Source: JBBQKG01 sp038326655 (GTDB lineage: Bacteria > Actinomycetota > Thermoleophilia > Solirubrobacterales > JBBDJG01). Taken from it: 64,000 nucleotides of DNA. The translations under genes and the position numbers were made by a program. The stretch's first letter is position 1. Every line of letters begins with the position of its first letter. This document shows positions 49,339-58,341 of this stretch, in pieces. Location: the NCBI GenBank assembly GCA_038326655.1, contig JBBQKG010000009.1, forward strand, positions 1-64,000, written 5' to 3'. The notes under the pieces were generated by a model, which searched no databases, was not told the origin of the DNA, and saw only the letters and a list, made by a program, of their open reading frames with translations.

Positions 49339-51276
49339 GTGACCGTGAAGTCCCCCCGCACGGCCTCTGTTTCCCTGCGAGCGCTCCTTCCCGGTGCGCT
49401 CCGCCTTTGCACGGCGCTTTGCGTGTGCGTTGGCCTGGCCCTCTGTGCGTGCCTCGTCGCGCCGTTTTACGGCACCGCCCGCGCGGACAGGCCCACGGCG
49501 GGCGCCCTCTACCAGGACGGCCAGTCCGGCCGCTATCTGCTGGGCGGCTCGTGGTACGGCCGTGCGGACCCCCGCGACCGCGGCCGGAAGCTCGGCTGGC
49601 CGAGCAAGCCGAGCCTCGCCGGCTGGCAGGAGACGACGGTGCCGAACGCCGCCAACGCCGGCGACTACTCGCGCCGCAGCTACCTCGGCGGCACGTGGTG
49701 GTACAGGAAGGACTTCGAGCTGCCGCGGTCGCGCACGGCTGCGACCTGGCTGGTGCGGTTCGAGTCGGTCAACTTCAGGGCCACCGTCTGGCTGAACGGG
49801 CGGCGGATCGGCAGCCACGCGGGTGCCTATCTGCCCTTCGAGCTGATCGCGCGGCGGGCCCACCCGACGGGCCCGAATCAGCTCGTCGTGCGCGTCGACA
49901 GCCGGCGGGGCGAGCTGGACGTGCCGAACGTGGGGCGCCGAAGCGGAGGCCGGTACGTCGGCGGCTGGTGGAACTACGCCGGGATCCTGCGTGAGGTCTA
50001 CCTGCGCAAGGTCGACCGGCTGGACTTCGCGAGCGTGCTCGCCCGCCCCGAGCTTCCGTGCCGCACCTGCCCCGCGACCGTCCAACTGCGGGCGATCGTC
50101 GCGAACTACGACGACCTGCCGGCCGGCGCGGAGATCGACGGCCAGATCGGCGGCGAGAAGATCTCGTTCACGCCCGGCGCCGTCCCCGCCCGAGGGCTGA
50201 GCCTCTTCCGCACGAGCGTGCGGATCCAGAGCCCGCGCCTGTGGAGCCCGGCGGCCCCCAACCTGTACCGGATCGCGCTGCGGCTGAGGGTCAACGGGCG
50301 CATCGTCCAGCAATACACCCTGCATACGGGGATCCGGAGCATCGAGGTAACCACCGACGGGCGCCTGCTCCTGAACGGGGAGCAGCTCACGCTGCGTGGA
50401 GCCGGCGTGCACGAGGACGATCCGCAGCGCGGCGCGGCGCTGGGCGCGGCCGAGCTGCGCAGCAGCATCGACATGCTGCGCGACCTCGGCGCCAACATGA
50501 CGCGGGCCCACTATCCCCTGCACCCGCTGACGCTCGAGCTGGCCGATCGCTACGGCATCCTGGTCTGGTCCGAGGTGCCGGTCTACCAGCTGCGAGATGC
50601 GCTGTTTCGCCGCGTGCGGGTGCGGCGTCAGGCAACCGGGATGGTGAGGGCGATGGTGAACCGCGACCGCAGCCATCCCTCGGTCCTGGTCTGGAGCCTC
50701 GGCAACGAGAACACGACCCGGCCTGGCCCGGGATACACCCGCTACGTCACCTCGGCCGCGCGGATCGTGAGGCAGCTCGACCCCACGCGCCTGGTCGGGC
50801 TCTCCTTCGAGGGCTATCCGGCGGTCGGCCGCCAGAGCCTCTACGCGCAGGTCGACGCCCTCGGCGTCAACGACTACTTCGGGTGGTATTCAGGACCGCA
50901 CGGGTCGCTCGCCGACCGCGCCCGGGTCGGGCCTTACCTGGACGGCCTCCATCGGGACTATCCGAGCCTGGCGCTATTCGTGACGGAGTTCGGCGCCGAG
51001 GCCAACCGCCCCGGCCCCGCGACCGAGAAAGGAACGTACGCCTTCCAGCAGGACTTCCTCACCTACCACTTGAACGTGTTTGCGACGAGACCCTTCATAA
51101 ACGGCGCGCTGGTCTGGAGCCTGAGGGATTTCCACGTGAAGCCCGGGTACGACGGCGGGAACCCCAAGCCCCACTCCCCCATGAACGAGAAGGGCCTGGT
51201 CGACTCGAACGGGTCCAGGAAGCCCGCCTTCGACACGGTCAAGGCGCTCTTCCAGGGTGTGACGAAACCGAAATAG
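49339..51276 (+). CDS. Secreted glycoside hydrolase family 2-type enzyme
   Basis: 645 residues. A signal peptide or anchor (LCTALCVCVGLALCACLVAPF) is followed by the GH2 sugar-binding sandwich (GGTWWYRKDFELP, ATVWLNGRRIGSHAGAYLPF), an Ig-like middle domain and the TIM barrel. The acid/base Glu is in LVWSLGNENTT and the nucleophile in LFVTEFGAEAN, both normal for beta-galactosidase/beta-glucuronidase types. Sugar specificity is not readable. TAAGGT 11 nt before the GTG may be the -10. The three following genes are also secreted GH-A-like proteins. Confidence 0.9.
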   Translation: MTVKSPRTASVSLRALLPGALRLCTALCVCVGLALCACLVAPFYGTARADRPTAGALYQDGQSGRYLLGGSWYGRADPRDRGRKLGWPSKPSLAGWQETTVPNAANAGDYSRRSYLGGTWWYRKDFELPRSRTAATWLVRFESVNFRATVWLNGRRIGSHAGAYLPFELIARRAHPTGPNQLVVRVDSRRGELDVPNVGRRSGGRYVGGWWNYAGILREVYLRKVDRLDFASVLARPELPCRTCPATVQLRAIVANYDDLPAGAEIDGQIGGEKISFTPGAVPARGLSLFRTSVRIQSPRLWSPAAPNLYRIALRLRVNGRIVQQYTLHTGIRSIEVTTDGRLLLNGEQLTLRGAGVHEDDPQRGAALGAAELRSSIDMLRDLGANMTRAHYPLHPLTLELADRYGILVWSEVPVYQLRDALFRRVRVRRQATGMVRAMVNRDRSHPSVLVWSLGNENTTRPGPGYTRYVTSAARIVRQLDPTRLVGLSFEGYPAVGRQSLYAQVDALGVNDYFGWYSGPHGSLADRARVGPYLDGLHRDYPSLALFVTEFGAEANRPGPATEKGTYAFQQDFLTYHLNVFATRPFINGALVWSLRDFHVKPGYDGGNPKPHSPMNEKGLVDSNGSRKPAFDTVKALFQGVTKPK

Positions 51277-51352
51277 GCGCACGAACGCCGCAACCCCTGA
51301 CGCCTAAGTGCGTTAGCGAACCGAAGCGCCCGGCGGCGCAAAGGAGATTGGT

Positions 51353-52855
51353 ATGTCGGAAATCGGAAGTCGGAAATCAGTGATCAGCCCCGGCGCAGGA
51401 CCGGCCGCTGGCCCCTGGCTGCTGCTTGCCGGCCTCGCCGCCGGTCTTGTCGTGTGCCTCGTGGGCTGCCTGCTGATCGCCGTGCCTCAGGCGCACGCGT
51501 CCAAGAGCCAGTGGTCGATCTTCGAAGACCACCCGACGCTCGTGCGCTCGGGCCCGATCGTGCGTGAGCAGACGCTCGACACGATCAAGGGGCTTGGCGC
51601 GGACACGTTGCGGATCGAGGTCAAGTGGGCGGAGGTCGCCCCCAGCCCGGCGGCGAGGAAGCAACCGGCCGTCGATACGACCGACCCCGGCGTCTATCCG
51701 GGCTTCCAGCCCTATGACGACCTGATCGTGCGGGCCGTCGCGAAAGGCTTTCGGGTGATGGTCACGCTTGCTCCCGACGCGCCGCGCTGGGCAACCTCGG
51801 GCGGTCGCGGCGGCAACTACAAGATCAGCGCCCCCCGGTTCGCGGCCTTTGCCCGCGCGGTCGGCCGGCGTTACTCGGGCTCCTACGGCGGCCTGCCGGC
51901 GGTCGGGTACTGGTCGATCTGGAACGAGCCCAACCACATCTTCTTCCTGAAGCCGCGCGCACAATCGGCGCGCGTCTACCGGGGCATGGTCCAGAGCGGC
52001 GTGCCCGCCCTGCGGGCAACCGCCCCGAAGGGCGCGAAGATCTTCGTCGGCGAGCTTGCGCCGGTGGGCACCGCGACCAAGGTGATCGGCCCGCTGCGCT
52101 TCATGCAGCAGTGGCTGTGCCTGGACAGCCGGTTCAAGCGCCTGCGCGGGCGCGCTGCCGCCAGGCAGGGTTGCAAGCACTTCAAGAAGGTGAGCGCGGA
52201 CGGCTTCGCCCATCATCCCTACGGCCCGACGACAGCCGTCCCACGCCGCCGCGACATCATCAACATGCTCGCGATCCGGCGGCTCGGATCGGCCCTCGAC
52301 AAGGCCGGCCGCGCAGGGCGCATCAAGCGTGGCCTGCCGATCTACAGCACGGAGTTCGGGTACCAGACCAACCCGCCCGACCCCTTCGTGAGCACCTCGC
52401 CCGCGCGCCAGGCGGAGCTGCTGAACAAGTTGGAGGAGTACTCCTACCGCTATGCGCGGCTGAAGAGCTACTCGCAGTACCTCCTGTTCGACGACGTCGC
52501 GCGCTCGGGCTCGTCGGCGCTTCGCTGGGCCGGCTTCCAGACCGGGCTGCGATTCTCGAACGGCAAGGAGAAGCCCGCCTTCGGCGCCTACATGCTCGCG
52601 CTGGTCGTCCACAAGCGCCGCGGCGGGGTGTCGATCTGGGGTCACGTCCGGCCCGGCACGGGCACGCGCTACGTGCAGCTGCAGCGACGCAGTGGCGGCA
52701 CCTTCGTAGACGACGGAAGCCCGATCAAGACCAACTCCCGCGGCTACTTCACCGCACAGCGCAAGCCGCGTGCGCAGTACCGCTACCAGGCCTTCGGCGG
52801 GCCGCCGAGCACCGCCGGCGCACTGGGCCTCTCAAGAGCGGCGGTGGCGCGATGA
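51353..52855 (+). CDS. Secreted clan GH-A-type glycosidase, paralogue 1
   Basis: 500 residues, ATG with AAAGGAG upstream. A membrane/signal helix (LLLAGLAAGLVVCLVGCLLI) precedes a TIM barrel beginning SKSQWSIFEDHPTLV. The acid/base Glu is in YWSIWNEPNHIFF and the likely nucleophile in IYSTEFGYQTNPPD, as in GH5/GH39-like enzymes. Residues ~395-500 form a beta-rich C-terminal domain (GVSIWGHVRPGTGTRYVQLQ). Substrate unknown. It overlaps the next paralogue by 4 nt. Confidence 0.85.
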   Translation: MSEIGSRKSVISPGAGPAAGPWLLLAGLAAGLVVCLVGCLLIAVPQAHASKSQWSIFEDHPTLVRSGPIVREQTLDTIKGLGADTLRIEVKWAEVAPSPAARKQPAVDTTDPGVYPGFQPYDDLIVRAVAKGFRVMVTLAPDAPRWATSGGRGGNYKISAPRFAAFARAVGRRYSGSYGGLPAVGYWSIWNEPNHIFFLKPRAQSARVYRGMVQSGVPALRATAPKGAKIFVGELAPVGTATKVIGPLRFMQQWLCLDSRFKRLRGRAAARQGCKHFKKVSADGFAHHPYGPTTAVPRRRDIINMLAIRRLGSALDKAGRAGRIKRGLPIYSTEFGYQTNPPDPFVSTSPARQAELLNKLEEYSYRYARLKSYSQYLLFDDVARSGSSALRWAGFQTGLRFSNGKEKPAFGAYMLALVVHKRRGGVSIWGHVRPGTGTRYVQLQRRSGGTFVDDGSPIKTNSRGYFTAQRKPRAQYRYQAFGGPPSTAGALGLSRAAVAR

Positions 52856-54264
52856 GGCGCTCGGTGGCGGCGCTGGCCGCGCTGGTCGTGTCGCTCGCAC
52901 TGCCCGCGGCGGCGTCGGCTTCGAAGGGCCAGTGGTCGATCTTCGAGGACCACACCGCGCTCGTCCAGTCGAGCGTCGCGAAGCGCATCGACACGCTCGA
53001 CAAGATCAAGGCGCTCGGCGCGGACACGCTGCGGATCGAGTTCCGCTGGCACGAGATCGCACCCGATCCCCGCGCCAAGACGAAACCGAAGTTCGACGCG
53101 GCGAACCCGGCGGCCTACCAGAGTTCTCCCTTCGCCTTCCCGAGCTTCGGCCAGTACGACGACCTCGTCGTGCGGGCGAACGCGCTGGGCTTTCGCATCA
53201 TCGCCACGATCACCGGCGACGCCCCGCGCTGGGCCACCGCCGGGGGCAAGGGCGCCAGCTTTGCGACCGCCAACTACAAGGTGAACGCAAACGACTATGC
53301 GGACTTCGCGGGAGCGGTTGCGCGCCGCTACGCGGGGAATTTCGGCGGCCTGCCGGCGATCCGCTACTTCACGATCTGGAACGAGCCCAACCACAAGCAG
53401 TTCCTGAAGCCGCTCAGCTCAGGACCGGCGATCTACCGGCAGCTGGTCGAAAAAGGGGTCCCCGCCGTACGGAAGGGCGCGGTCAAGGGCGCCAAGGTGT
53501 TCGTGGGCGAGACCGCGCCGTCGGGAGTGGCGGGCAAGTCGACCGGGCCACGCACCTTCCTGCAGAAGTGGCTCTGCCTGAACAAGCGCTGGAAGAAGGT
53601 CCGCAGCGGCAGCTGCGGGCATTTCAAGAAGGTCGACGCCGACGCCTACGCGCACCATCCCTACGGTCCCCCGGGCCCCGTGTCGTCCAAGCGAGACACC
53701 GTCAGCATCGGCGTGATCTCACGGCTGTTCGGCTATCTGGACAAGGCCGGGGCGCGCGGCCGCCTGCGGAAGCACCTGTCGGTCTATGACACCGAGTTCG
53801 GCTACCAGTCCAACCCGCCCGATCATTCCGTGAGCACGACGCCCTCGCGGCAGGCGAAGCTGATCAACGAGAAGGAAGAGGTCCATTACCGGTCCGGGCG
53901 CCTGAAGAGCTACTCCCAGTACCTGATGTACGACGACAAGGCGCTGTCCTCTTTCCAAACCGCGCTCCGTTTCCGCAGCGGCAAGGCGAAGCCGGCCTAC
54001 GGCGCCTACCGCCTGCCGATCGTGGTCCACAACCGTGGTCGTCGGGGCGTGTACATCTGGGGCCGTGTGCGCCCCGGGAAGGGCACCCGCTACGTCCAGC
54101 TGCGGATCGGGCACAAGAACAACGGACCGCGCATCCGCACCAACTCGCGCGGGTATTTCGGCGTCAACCGCAAGCGCAAGGGCAGCTACAACTTCAAGGC
54201 CTACGAGCGATCAGGCTCGAGGATCGTGCTGATCGGGGCGAGCCGTACGACGAGCCCGATATAG
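52852..54264 (+). CDS. Secreted clan GH-A-type glycosidase, paralogue 2
   Basis: 470 residues with a classical signal peptide (VAALAALVVSLALPAAASA). The start ATGA overlaps the stop of paralogue 1. The barrel carries QWSIFEDHTALV, FTIWNEPNHKQFL (acid/base) and VYDTEFGYQSNPPD (nucleophile). The C-terminal beta domain repeats GVYIWGRVRPGKGTRYVQL. The two genes are clearly duplicates that have diverged in loops, for instance the extra SPFAFPSF insertion near residue 90. Confidence 0.86.
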   Translation: MRRSVAALAALVVSLALPAAASASKGQWSIFEDHTALVQSSVAKRIDTLDKIKALGADTLRIEFRWHEIAPDPRAKTKPKFDAANPAAYQSSPFAFPSFGQYDDLVVRANALGFRIIATITGDAPRWATAGGKGASFATANYKVNANDYADFAGAVARRYAGNFGGLPAIRYFTIWNEPNHKQFLKPLSSGPAIYRQLVEKGVPAVRKGAVKGAKVFVGETAPSGVAGKSTGPRTFLQKWLCLNKRWKKVRSGSCGHFKKVDADAYAHHPYGPPGPVSSKRDTVSIGVISRLFGYLDKAGARGRLRKHLSVYDTEFGYQSNPPDHSVSTTPSRQAKLINEKEEVHYRSGRLKSYSQYLMYDDKALSSFQTALRFRSGKAKPAYGAYRLPIVVHNRGRRGVYIWGRVRPGKGTRYVQLRIGHKNNGPRIRTNSRGYFGVNRKRKGSYNFKAYERSGSRIVLIGASRTTSPI

Positions 54265-54283
54265 CGCGGCCGCGCTCGGCGCG

Positions 54284-55771
54284 GTGCTCGTGGTGGCGCT
54301 TGCGGTGGTCCTGATCGCCAGAGGCGGCGGCGGGGGGTCGAGCGACGGCGGCTCTGGCGCCGAGGGCCTCTCGCACAAGGTCCTGCCGCAGCCGAAGGCG
54401 AAGGCTCCCGCACGCAGGAGATCCCGGCCGGCGGGGCCGCACGGCGCGGGCTGGTCGGTCTTCGAGGACCACACGGCGCTGGTCCGGGACGGGCCCGCTC
54501 GGCGCCAGCAGACGCTGGACGAGTTGAAGACCCTTGGCGCCGACACGCTTCGCGTCGAGGTCAAATGGAACGAGGTCGCGCCGAGTCCTGCGCGCGCCCG
54601 CCGCCCGCGCTTCGATTCGGCGGACCCGAGCCGGTATCCGGGCTTCGCGGCCTACGACGACCTCTTCAGGCGTGCCGCTTCGATGGGGTTCAGGGTGATC
54701 GCCGATCTCGCCCCGGATGCGCCCCGGTGGGCGACGGCCGGCGGTCATGGCTACGCCGCGACGGCGAACCTGAACGTGCGCCCGGCGGACTTTGGCAGCT
54801 TCGCGGGGGCGGTCGCGAAACGTTATTCGGGCGCCTATCGCGGACTGCCGCGGGTGGTCTTGTTCTCGGTCTGGAACGAGCCCAACCACAGCCTGTTCAT
54901 GAAGCCGGTCGACCAGGGACCCGACCGATACCGGGCGATGGTGCGGGCCGCGGTGCCGGCGATCCGCGCGGGTGCCGCCGCCGGCACGCGCGTGCTGGTC
55001 GGCGAGACCGCCCCGGCCGGGCGTCCCGGCACGTCACTGGGCCCGCGCGAGTTCATGCAGCGCTTCCTCTGTCTCGACACGGGCTGGCGGCCGGTCACGA
55101 CGGGGGCCTGCGCAGGGTTCGGCCGCCTCGCGGTAGACGGCTGGGCTCATCACCCCTACGGCCCGGTCGACGTCGTGCCGGCCGGCCGCGACATCGTCAA
55201 CATGCTGGCGATCCGGCGGCTCGGCGCCTACCTGGACCACGCGGCCGCGGCCGGGCGCCTGCCCCGCCGGCTGCCGATCTACGACACCGAGTTCGGCCTT
55301 CAGTCCAACCCGCCGGACCCGACCGTCACCACGTCGCTCGCCAAGCAGGCCGAGCAGCTCAACGAGAAGGAGGAGTTGTCGTGGCGCTATCCCCGCCTGC
55401 GCAGCTACGCCCAGTACCTGCTTTGGGACGATCCCCAGCGCCCCGGGCCTCGTGACGTGGCGTGGTCCGGATTCCAGACGGGGTTGCGCTTCGGCCAGGG
55501 CCCGGCAAAGCCCGCCTGGAATGCCTACCGCCTGCCGCTCGTCGTCCACCGGGGCGGGCGCGGTGTGCGGATCTGGGGTCGTGTGCGCCCTGGTAACGGC
55601 CGGCGCTCGGTGCAGCTGAGTGTGCGAGGCAGCACAGGATGGCGCGACGCCGGGCGGCCTTTGAAGACCGACGCAGCGGGGTTCTTCACCGCCGGGCGGC
55701 GTGTGGTCGGCGCCTACCGCTTCCGCGCAGCGGGCGTCGGCCTCAGCCGCGTCGCCGAGCCCGTCGGCTGA
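54284..55771 (+). CDS. Secreted clan GH-A-type glycosidase, paralogue 3
   Basis: 495 residues from GTG. An N-terminal membrane helix (VVALAVVLIARGGGGG), then a long Gly/Lys/Arg linker before WSVFEDHTALV. Catalytic motifs FSVWNEPNHSLFM and IYDTEFGLQSNPPD, and the C-terminal beta domain GVRIWGRVRPGNGRRSVQL. The uncleaved-looking anchor suggests this copy stays on the membrane while paralogue 2 is released. Its stop abuts the ispG stop (no gap, TGATCA). Confidence 0.85.
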   Translation: MLVVALAVVLIARGGGGGSSDGGSGAEGLSHKVLPQPKAKAPARRRSRPAGPHGAGWSVFEDHTALVRDGPARRQQTLDELKTLGADTLRVEVKWNEVAPSPARARRPRFDSADPSRYPGFAAYDDLFRRAASMGFRVIADLAPDAPRWATAGGHGYAATANLNVRPADFGSFAGAVAKRYSGAYRGLPRVVLFSVWNEPNHSLFMKPVDQGPDRYRAMVRAAVPAIRAGAAAGTRVLVGETAPAGRPGTSLGPREFMQRFLCLDTGWRPVTTGACAGFGRLAVDGWAHHPYGPVDVVPAGRDIVNMLAIRRLGAYLDHAAAAGRLPRRLPIYDTEFGLQSNPPDPTVTTSLAKQAEQLNEKEELSWRYPRLRSYAQYLLWDDPQRPGPRDVAWSGFQTGLRFGQGPAKPAWNAYRLPLVVHRGGRGVRIWGRVRPGNGRRSVQLSVRGSTGWRDAGRPLKTDAAGFFTAGRRVVGAYRFRAAGVGLSRVAEPVG

Positions 55772-57025
55772 TCAGGTCCGGGCGCGGTTGAAGCGCCGCC
55801 CCGAGACCGACTCGGCCGGCTTGGCCAGGACCTGCTCGGAGCCTTCCGGAGTGCGCTCGGCTTCCAGCTTCGCGATCCGCTCGGGCGTCATCTCGCCCGC
55901 GTTCTCGAGCTCGATCCGCTGCAACCAGTCGGCCGCCTCGGCCGCTTTGCGCTCGTCCGCCTCCACCCCCCCGGTCGCCAGCGACTTGTCGATCTCCGCG
56001 AAGAGCTCCTCCACCAGGCGATCCTGGGGCACCTTCCGCAGCGGCTTGCCGTGCGCGAAGATCATGCCCTCGTTCTTTGCGCCGGTGATGCCGAAGTCCG
56101 CGTGCGAGGCCTCGCCGATGCCGTTCACCGCGCAGCCCAGCACCGCCACCTCGATCGGCTGCTCGTAGCTCTCGAGCCGCCGCTCGATCTCGGCCACGAC
56201 CGTGTCCATGTCGAACTGCAGGCGGCCGCAGGTCGGGCAGGCGATCAGCACCGGGCCGCGCTCGCGCAGCTGCAGCGATTTGAGGATCTCCCAGGCGACC
56301 TTCACCTCTTCCTCGGCGTGGAACGTCGACAGCGAGATCCGGATCGTGTCGCCGATCCCCTCGGCCAGCAGCGTGCCGAGCCCGACCGCCGACTTGAGCG
56401 AACCCGACCAGCGCGTGCCGCTCTCCGTCACGCCGAGGTGCAGCGGATAGTCGATCCGCTCCGACAGGAGCCGGTTGGCGGCGATCGTGTAGGGCACGTT
56501 GGTGGACTTGATCGACACCTTGAAGTTCTCGAAGTCGAGGTCCTCCATCAGGTCGACGAACTCGACCGCCGCGGTCACCAGCGCCTCGACGGGCTGGTCG
56601 CGCTCGAGCGCGTGGAGATGCTTGGGCAGCGAGCCCGAGTTGACCCCGATCCGCATCGGCACACCGGCCTCGTTGGCCCTCCGTGCGACCTCGGCGACCT
56701 TTTCGCGGCCGCCGATGTTGCCAGGGTTGAGGCGGATGCAGTGCGCCCCGGCGTCGATCGCCTTCAGCGCGAGCGTGTGGTTGAAGTGGATGTCGGCGAT
56801 CACCGGCACCGGCGATCGCTTCACGATCGTCTCGAGCGCGACCGCGTCCTTGTCGCGCGGCACCGCGACCCGCACCAGCTCGCAGCCGGCGTCCACCATG
56901 CGGCCGATCTGCCCGAGCGTGGCCTCGACGTCGCTCGTGTCGGTCTTCGTCATCGACTGGACCACGACGGGCGCGCCGCCGCCCACCGGCACCCGCCCGA
57001 CCCAGATCTGGCGCTTGGAGGCCAC
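55772..57025 (-). CDS. ispG: 4-hydroxy-3-methylbut-2-enyl diphosphate synthase IspG
   Basis: 417 residues, GTG start. IspG is the 4Fe-4S reductive enzyme of the MEP isoprenoid pathway. The TIM barrel has VQSMTKTDTSDVEAT, CELVRVAVP, ADIHFNHTLA and RLNPGNIGG. The cluster part has LIACPTCGRLQFD and AVLGCAVNGIGEASHAD, supplying the three cysteines. The C-terminus carries an extra ~45-residue helical tail. A TAACAT 6 nt before the GTG suggests a leaderless mRNA. Confidence 0.96.
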   Translation of the reverse strand: MASKRQIWVGRVPVGGGAPVVVQSMTKTDTSDVEATLGQIGRMVDAGCELVRVAVPRDKDAVALETIVKRSPVPVIADIHFNHTLALKAIDAGAHCIRLNPGNIGGREKVAEVARRANEAGVPMRIGVNSGSLPKHLHALERDQPVEALVTAAVEFVDLMEDLDFENFKVSIKSTNVPYTIAANRLLSERIDYPLHLGVTESGTRWSGSLKSAVGLGTLLAEGIGDTIRISLSTFHAEEEVKVAWEILKSLQLRERGPVLIACPTCGRLQFDMDTVVAEIERRLESYEQPIEVAVLGCAVNGIGEASHADFGITGAKNEGMIFAHGKPLRKVPQDRLVEELFAEIDKSLATGGVEADERKAAEAADWLQRIELENAGEMTPERIAKLEAERTPEGSEQVLAKPAESVSGRRFNRART

Positions 57026-57031
57026 ACCGTC

Positions 57032-57037
57032 ATGTTA
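57032..57037 (-). promoter_or_regulatory. -10 element for ispG
   Basis: Reverse-strand TAACAT, 6 nt (GACGGT), then GTG. Confidence 0.45.
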
Positions 57038-57072
57038 AAGCGGTGCCCCGGGATCGCTCGCCGGCGGGTGGC

Positions 57073-57504
57073 CTAGCTGTCGAGGCCCGCGGCCCGCAGT
57101 GCGGCTTCGCGGTCGAAGAAGACTTCGCCGCGAACCGCGATCGGGCCGCGGAAGGTCCAGAGGTGGTAGGTGTGGACGGTCGCCTCCGCTCCGCTCGCTC
57201 GCCCCTGGATCGTCTCCGTCACGAACGCCAGCACCTTGTCCGGCGGGGCGGGGATGAAGCGCTCCGGCTCCATCCGCCAGTGGTCGAACTCGCTGAAGCC
57301 CAGCTCCCAGAAGCGCCTGACCCCTTCATGCCCGTGGTATGAGCTCTGTTTCGCGAGGGTCTCGGGGACGACGAACTCCATTTCTTCGTCGAAGCCCGCC
57401 AGCACGCGGTCGAAGTCGCCCCGGCTGAATGCGGCATAGGCCTCCGGGAGGAAGTCGATCGCGGTCGTCAGCGACTCTGCCTGTTTGGGCATCGGAAGCG
57501 CCAT
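57073..57504 (-). CDS. NTF2/SnoaL-like protein outside the array
   Basis: 143 residues with the same layout as the array genes: FLPEAYAAFSRGDFDRVLAG, YHGHEGVRRFWELGFSEF, VLAFVTETIQGRASGAEATV and tail AALRAAGLDS. The MSQENVE head is replaced by MALPMPKQAESLT. It is a solitary relative 25 kb from the array and shows what a non-array member looks like. Confidence 0.85.
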   Translation of the reverse strand: MALPMPKQAESLTTAIDFLPEAYAAFSRGDFDRVLAGFDEEMEFVVPETLAKQSSYHGHEGVRRFWELGFSEFDHWRMEPERFIPAPPDKVLAFVTETIQGRASGAEATVHTYHLWTFRGPIAVRGEVFFDREAALRAAGLDS

Positions 57505-57635
57505 CCTCCCACCGCGTGGCGGCGAAAGCTAGTGCGCAGTTCGCCCAGGCTGGCGCCCCGCCTCCCGCTGGACGGTTGTGATGAACTGCTCGTAGTCGTA
57601 CCCGGGTCCATGTATGCGGTGGTAGGCCACCGGCC

Positions 57636-58338
57636 GTGCGAATTCCAGAGCACAAACAAGCGATCGACCCCGGCCCTTGCCCGGAGCTGAGGCAGCTTGC
57701 GCCCGAGCTCTGGGTGGCGGAAGGGCCATTGCGCTGGCTCGGCATCGAACTCGGTCGCCGGATGACGGTGATCAGGCTGGGCAGCGACGAGTTGCTCCTG
57801 CACTCGCCCGCGCAGCTCACGGATGGCCTCAGGCAGGAGCTCGATCAGCTCGGGGATGTGCGGTTCGTGGTGCCGGCGACGCGCTTTCACGGCCACCTCT
57901 ACATGGAGCAGTACCGCGCGGCATATCCGAACGTCCAGCTGTTCGCGGCACCAGGGCTCCAGGAGAGGCGGCGCGATCTGTCCTTCGAGGCGGCGCTGGG
58001 CGACGATGTTTCCGGGCAGCCGCTTCCTCAGCGAGGTGGTCTTCCTCCACAGGCCGAGCGGATCGTTGATCCTCGGCGACCTCTGCATGAACCTCGGCCC
58101 CGGCCGGGACCCACTCTCCCGGGCGTTCGTGCGGCTCGACGGGGTCTATCGGCGGCTCGCCGTCCCCCGGACGATCCGGCTGACGGTGCGAAATCGCCGT
58201 GGCGCCGCGAATGCGCTGGCCCGGATGCTCGCGTGGGACTTCGACCGCGTGGTCGTGGGGCACGGCGACGTGGTCGACTCCGGCGGGCACGAGGCGTTTG
58301 CAGGCGCCGTCGCCGGCCTGCTCCACCCCGGGACGTAG
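57636..58338 (+). pseudogene. Frameshifted DUF4336 family protein (metallo-hydrolase-like)
   Basis: The first part (to about 58005) reads LAPELWVAEGPLRWLGIELG, RMTVIRLGSDELLLHSPAQL and GHLYMEQYRAAYPNVQLFAA, the DUF4336 pattern. The second part continues in the next frame as FPGSRFLSEVVFLHRPSGSL, ILGDLCMNLGPG and a normal C-terminus. The switch lies near GGCGACGATGTTTCC (58000-58015) and needs one extra or two missing bases. It is either a pseudogene or a sequencing error. GTG 57636 is a tentative start. Confidence 0.7.
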
Positions 58339-58341
58339 CCC

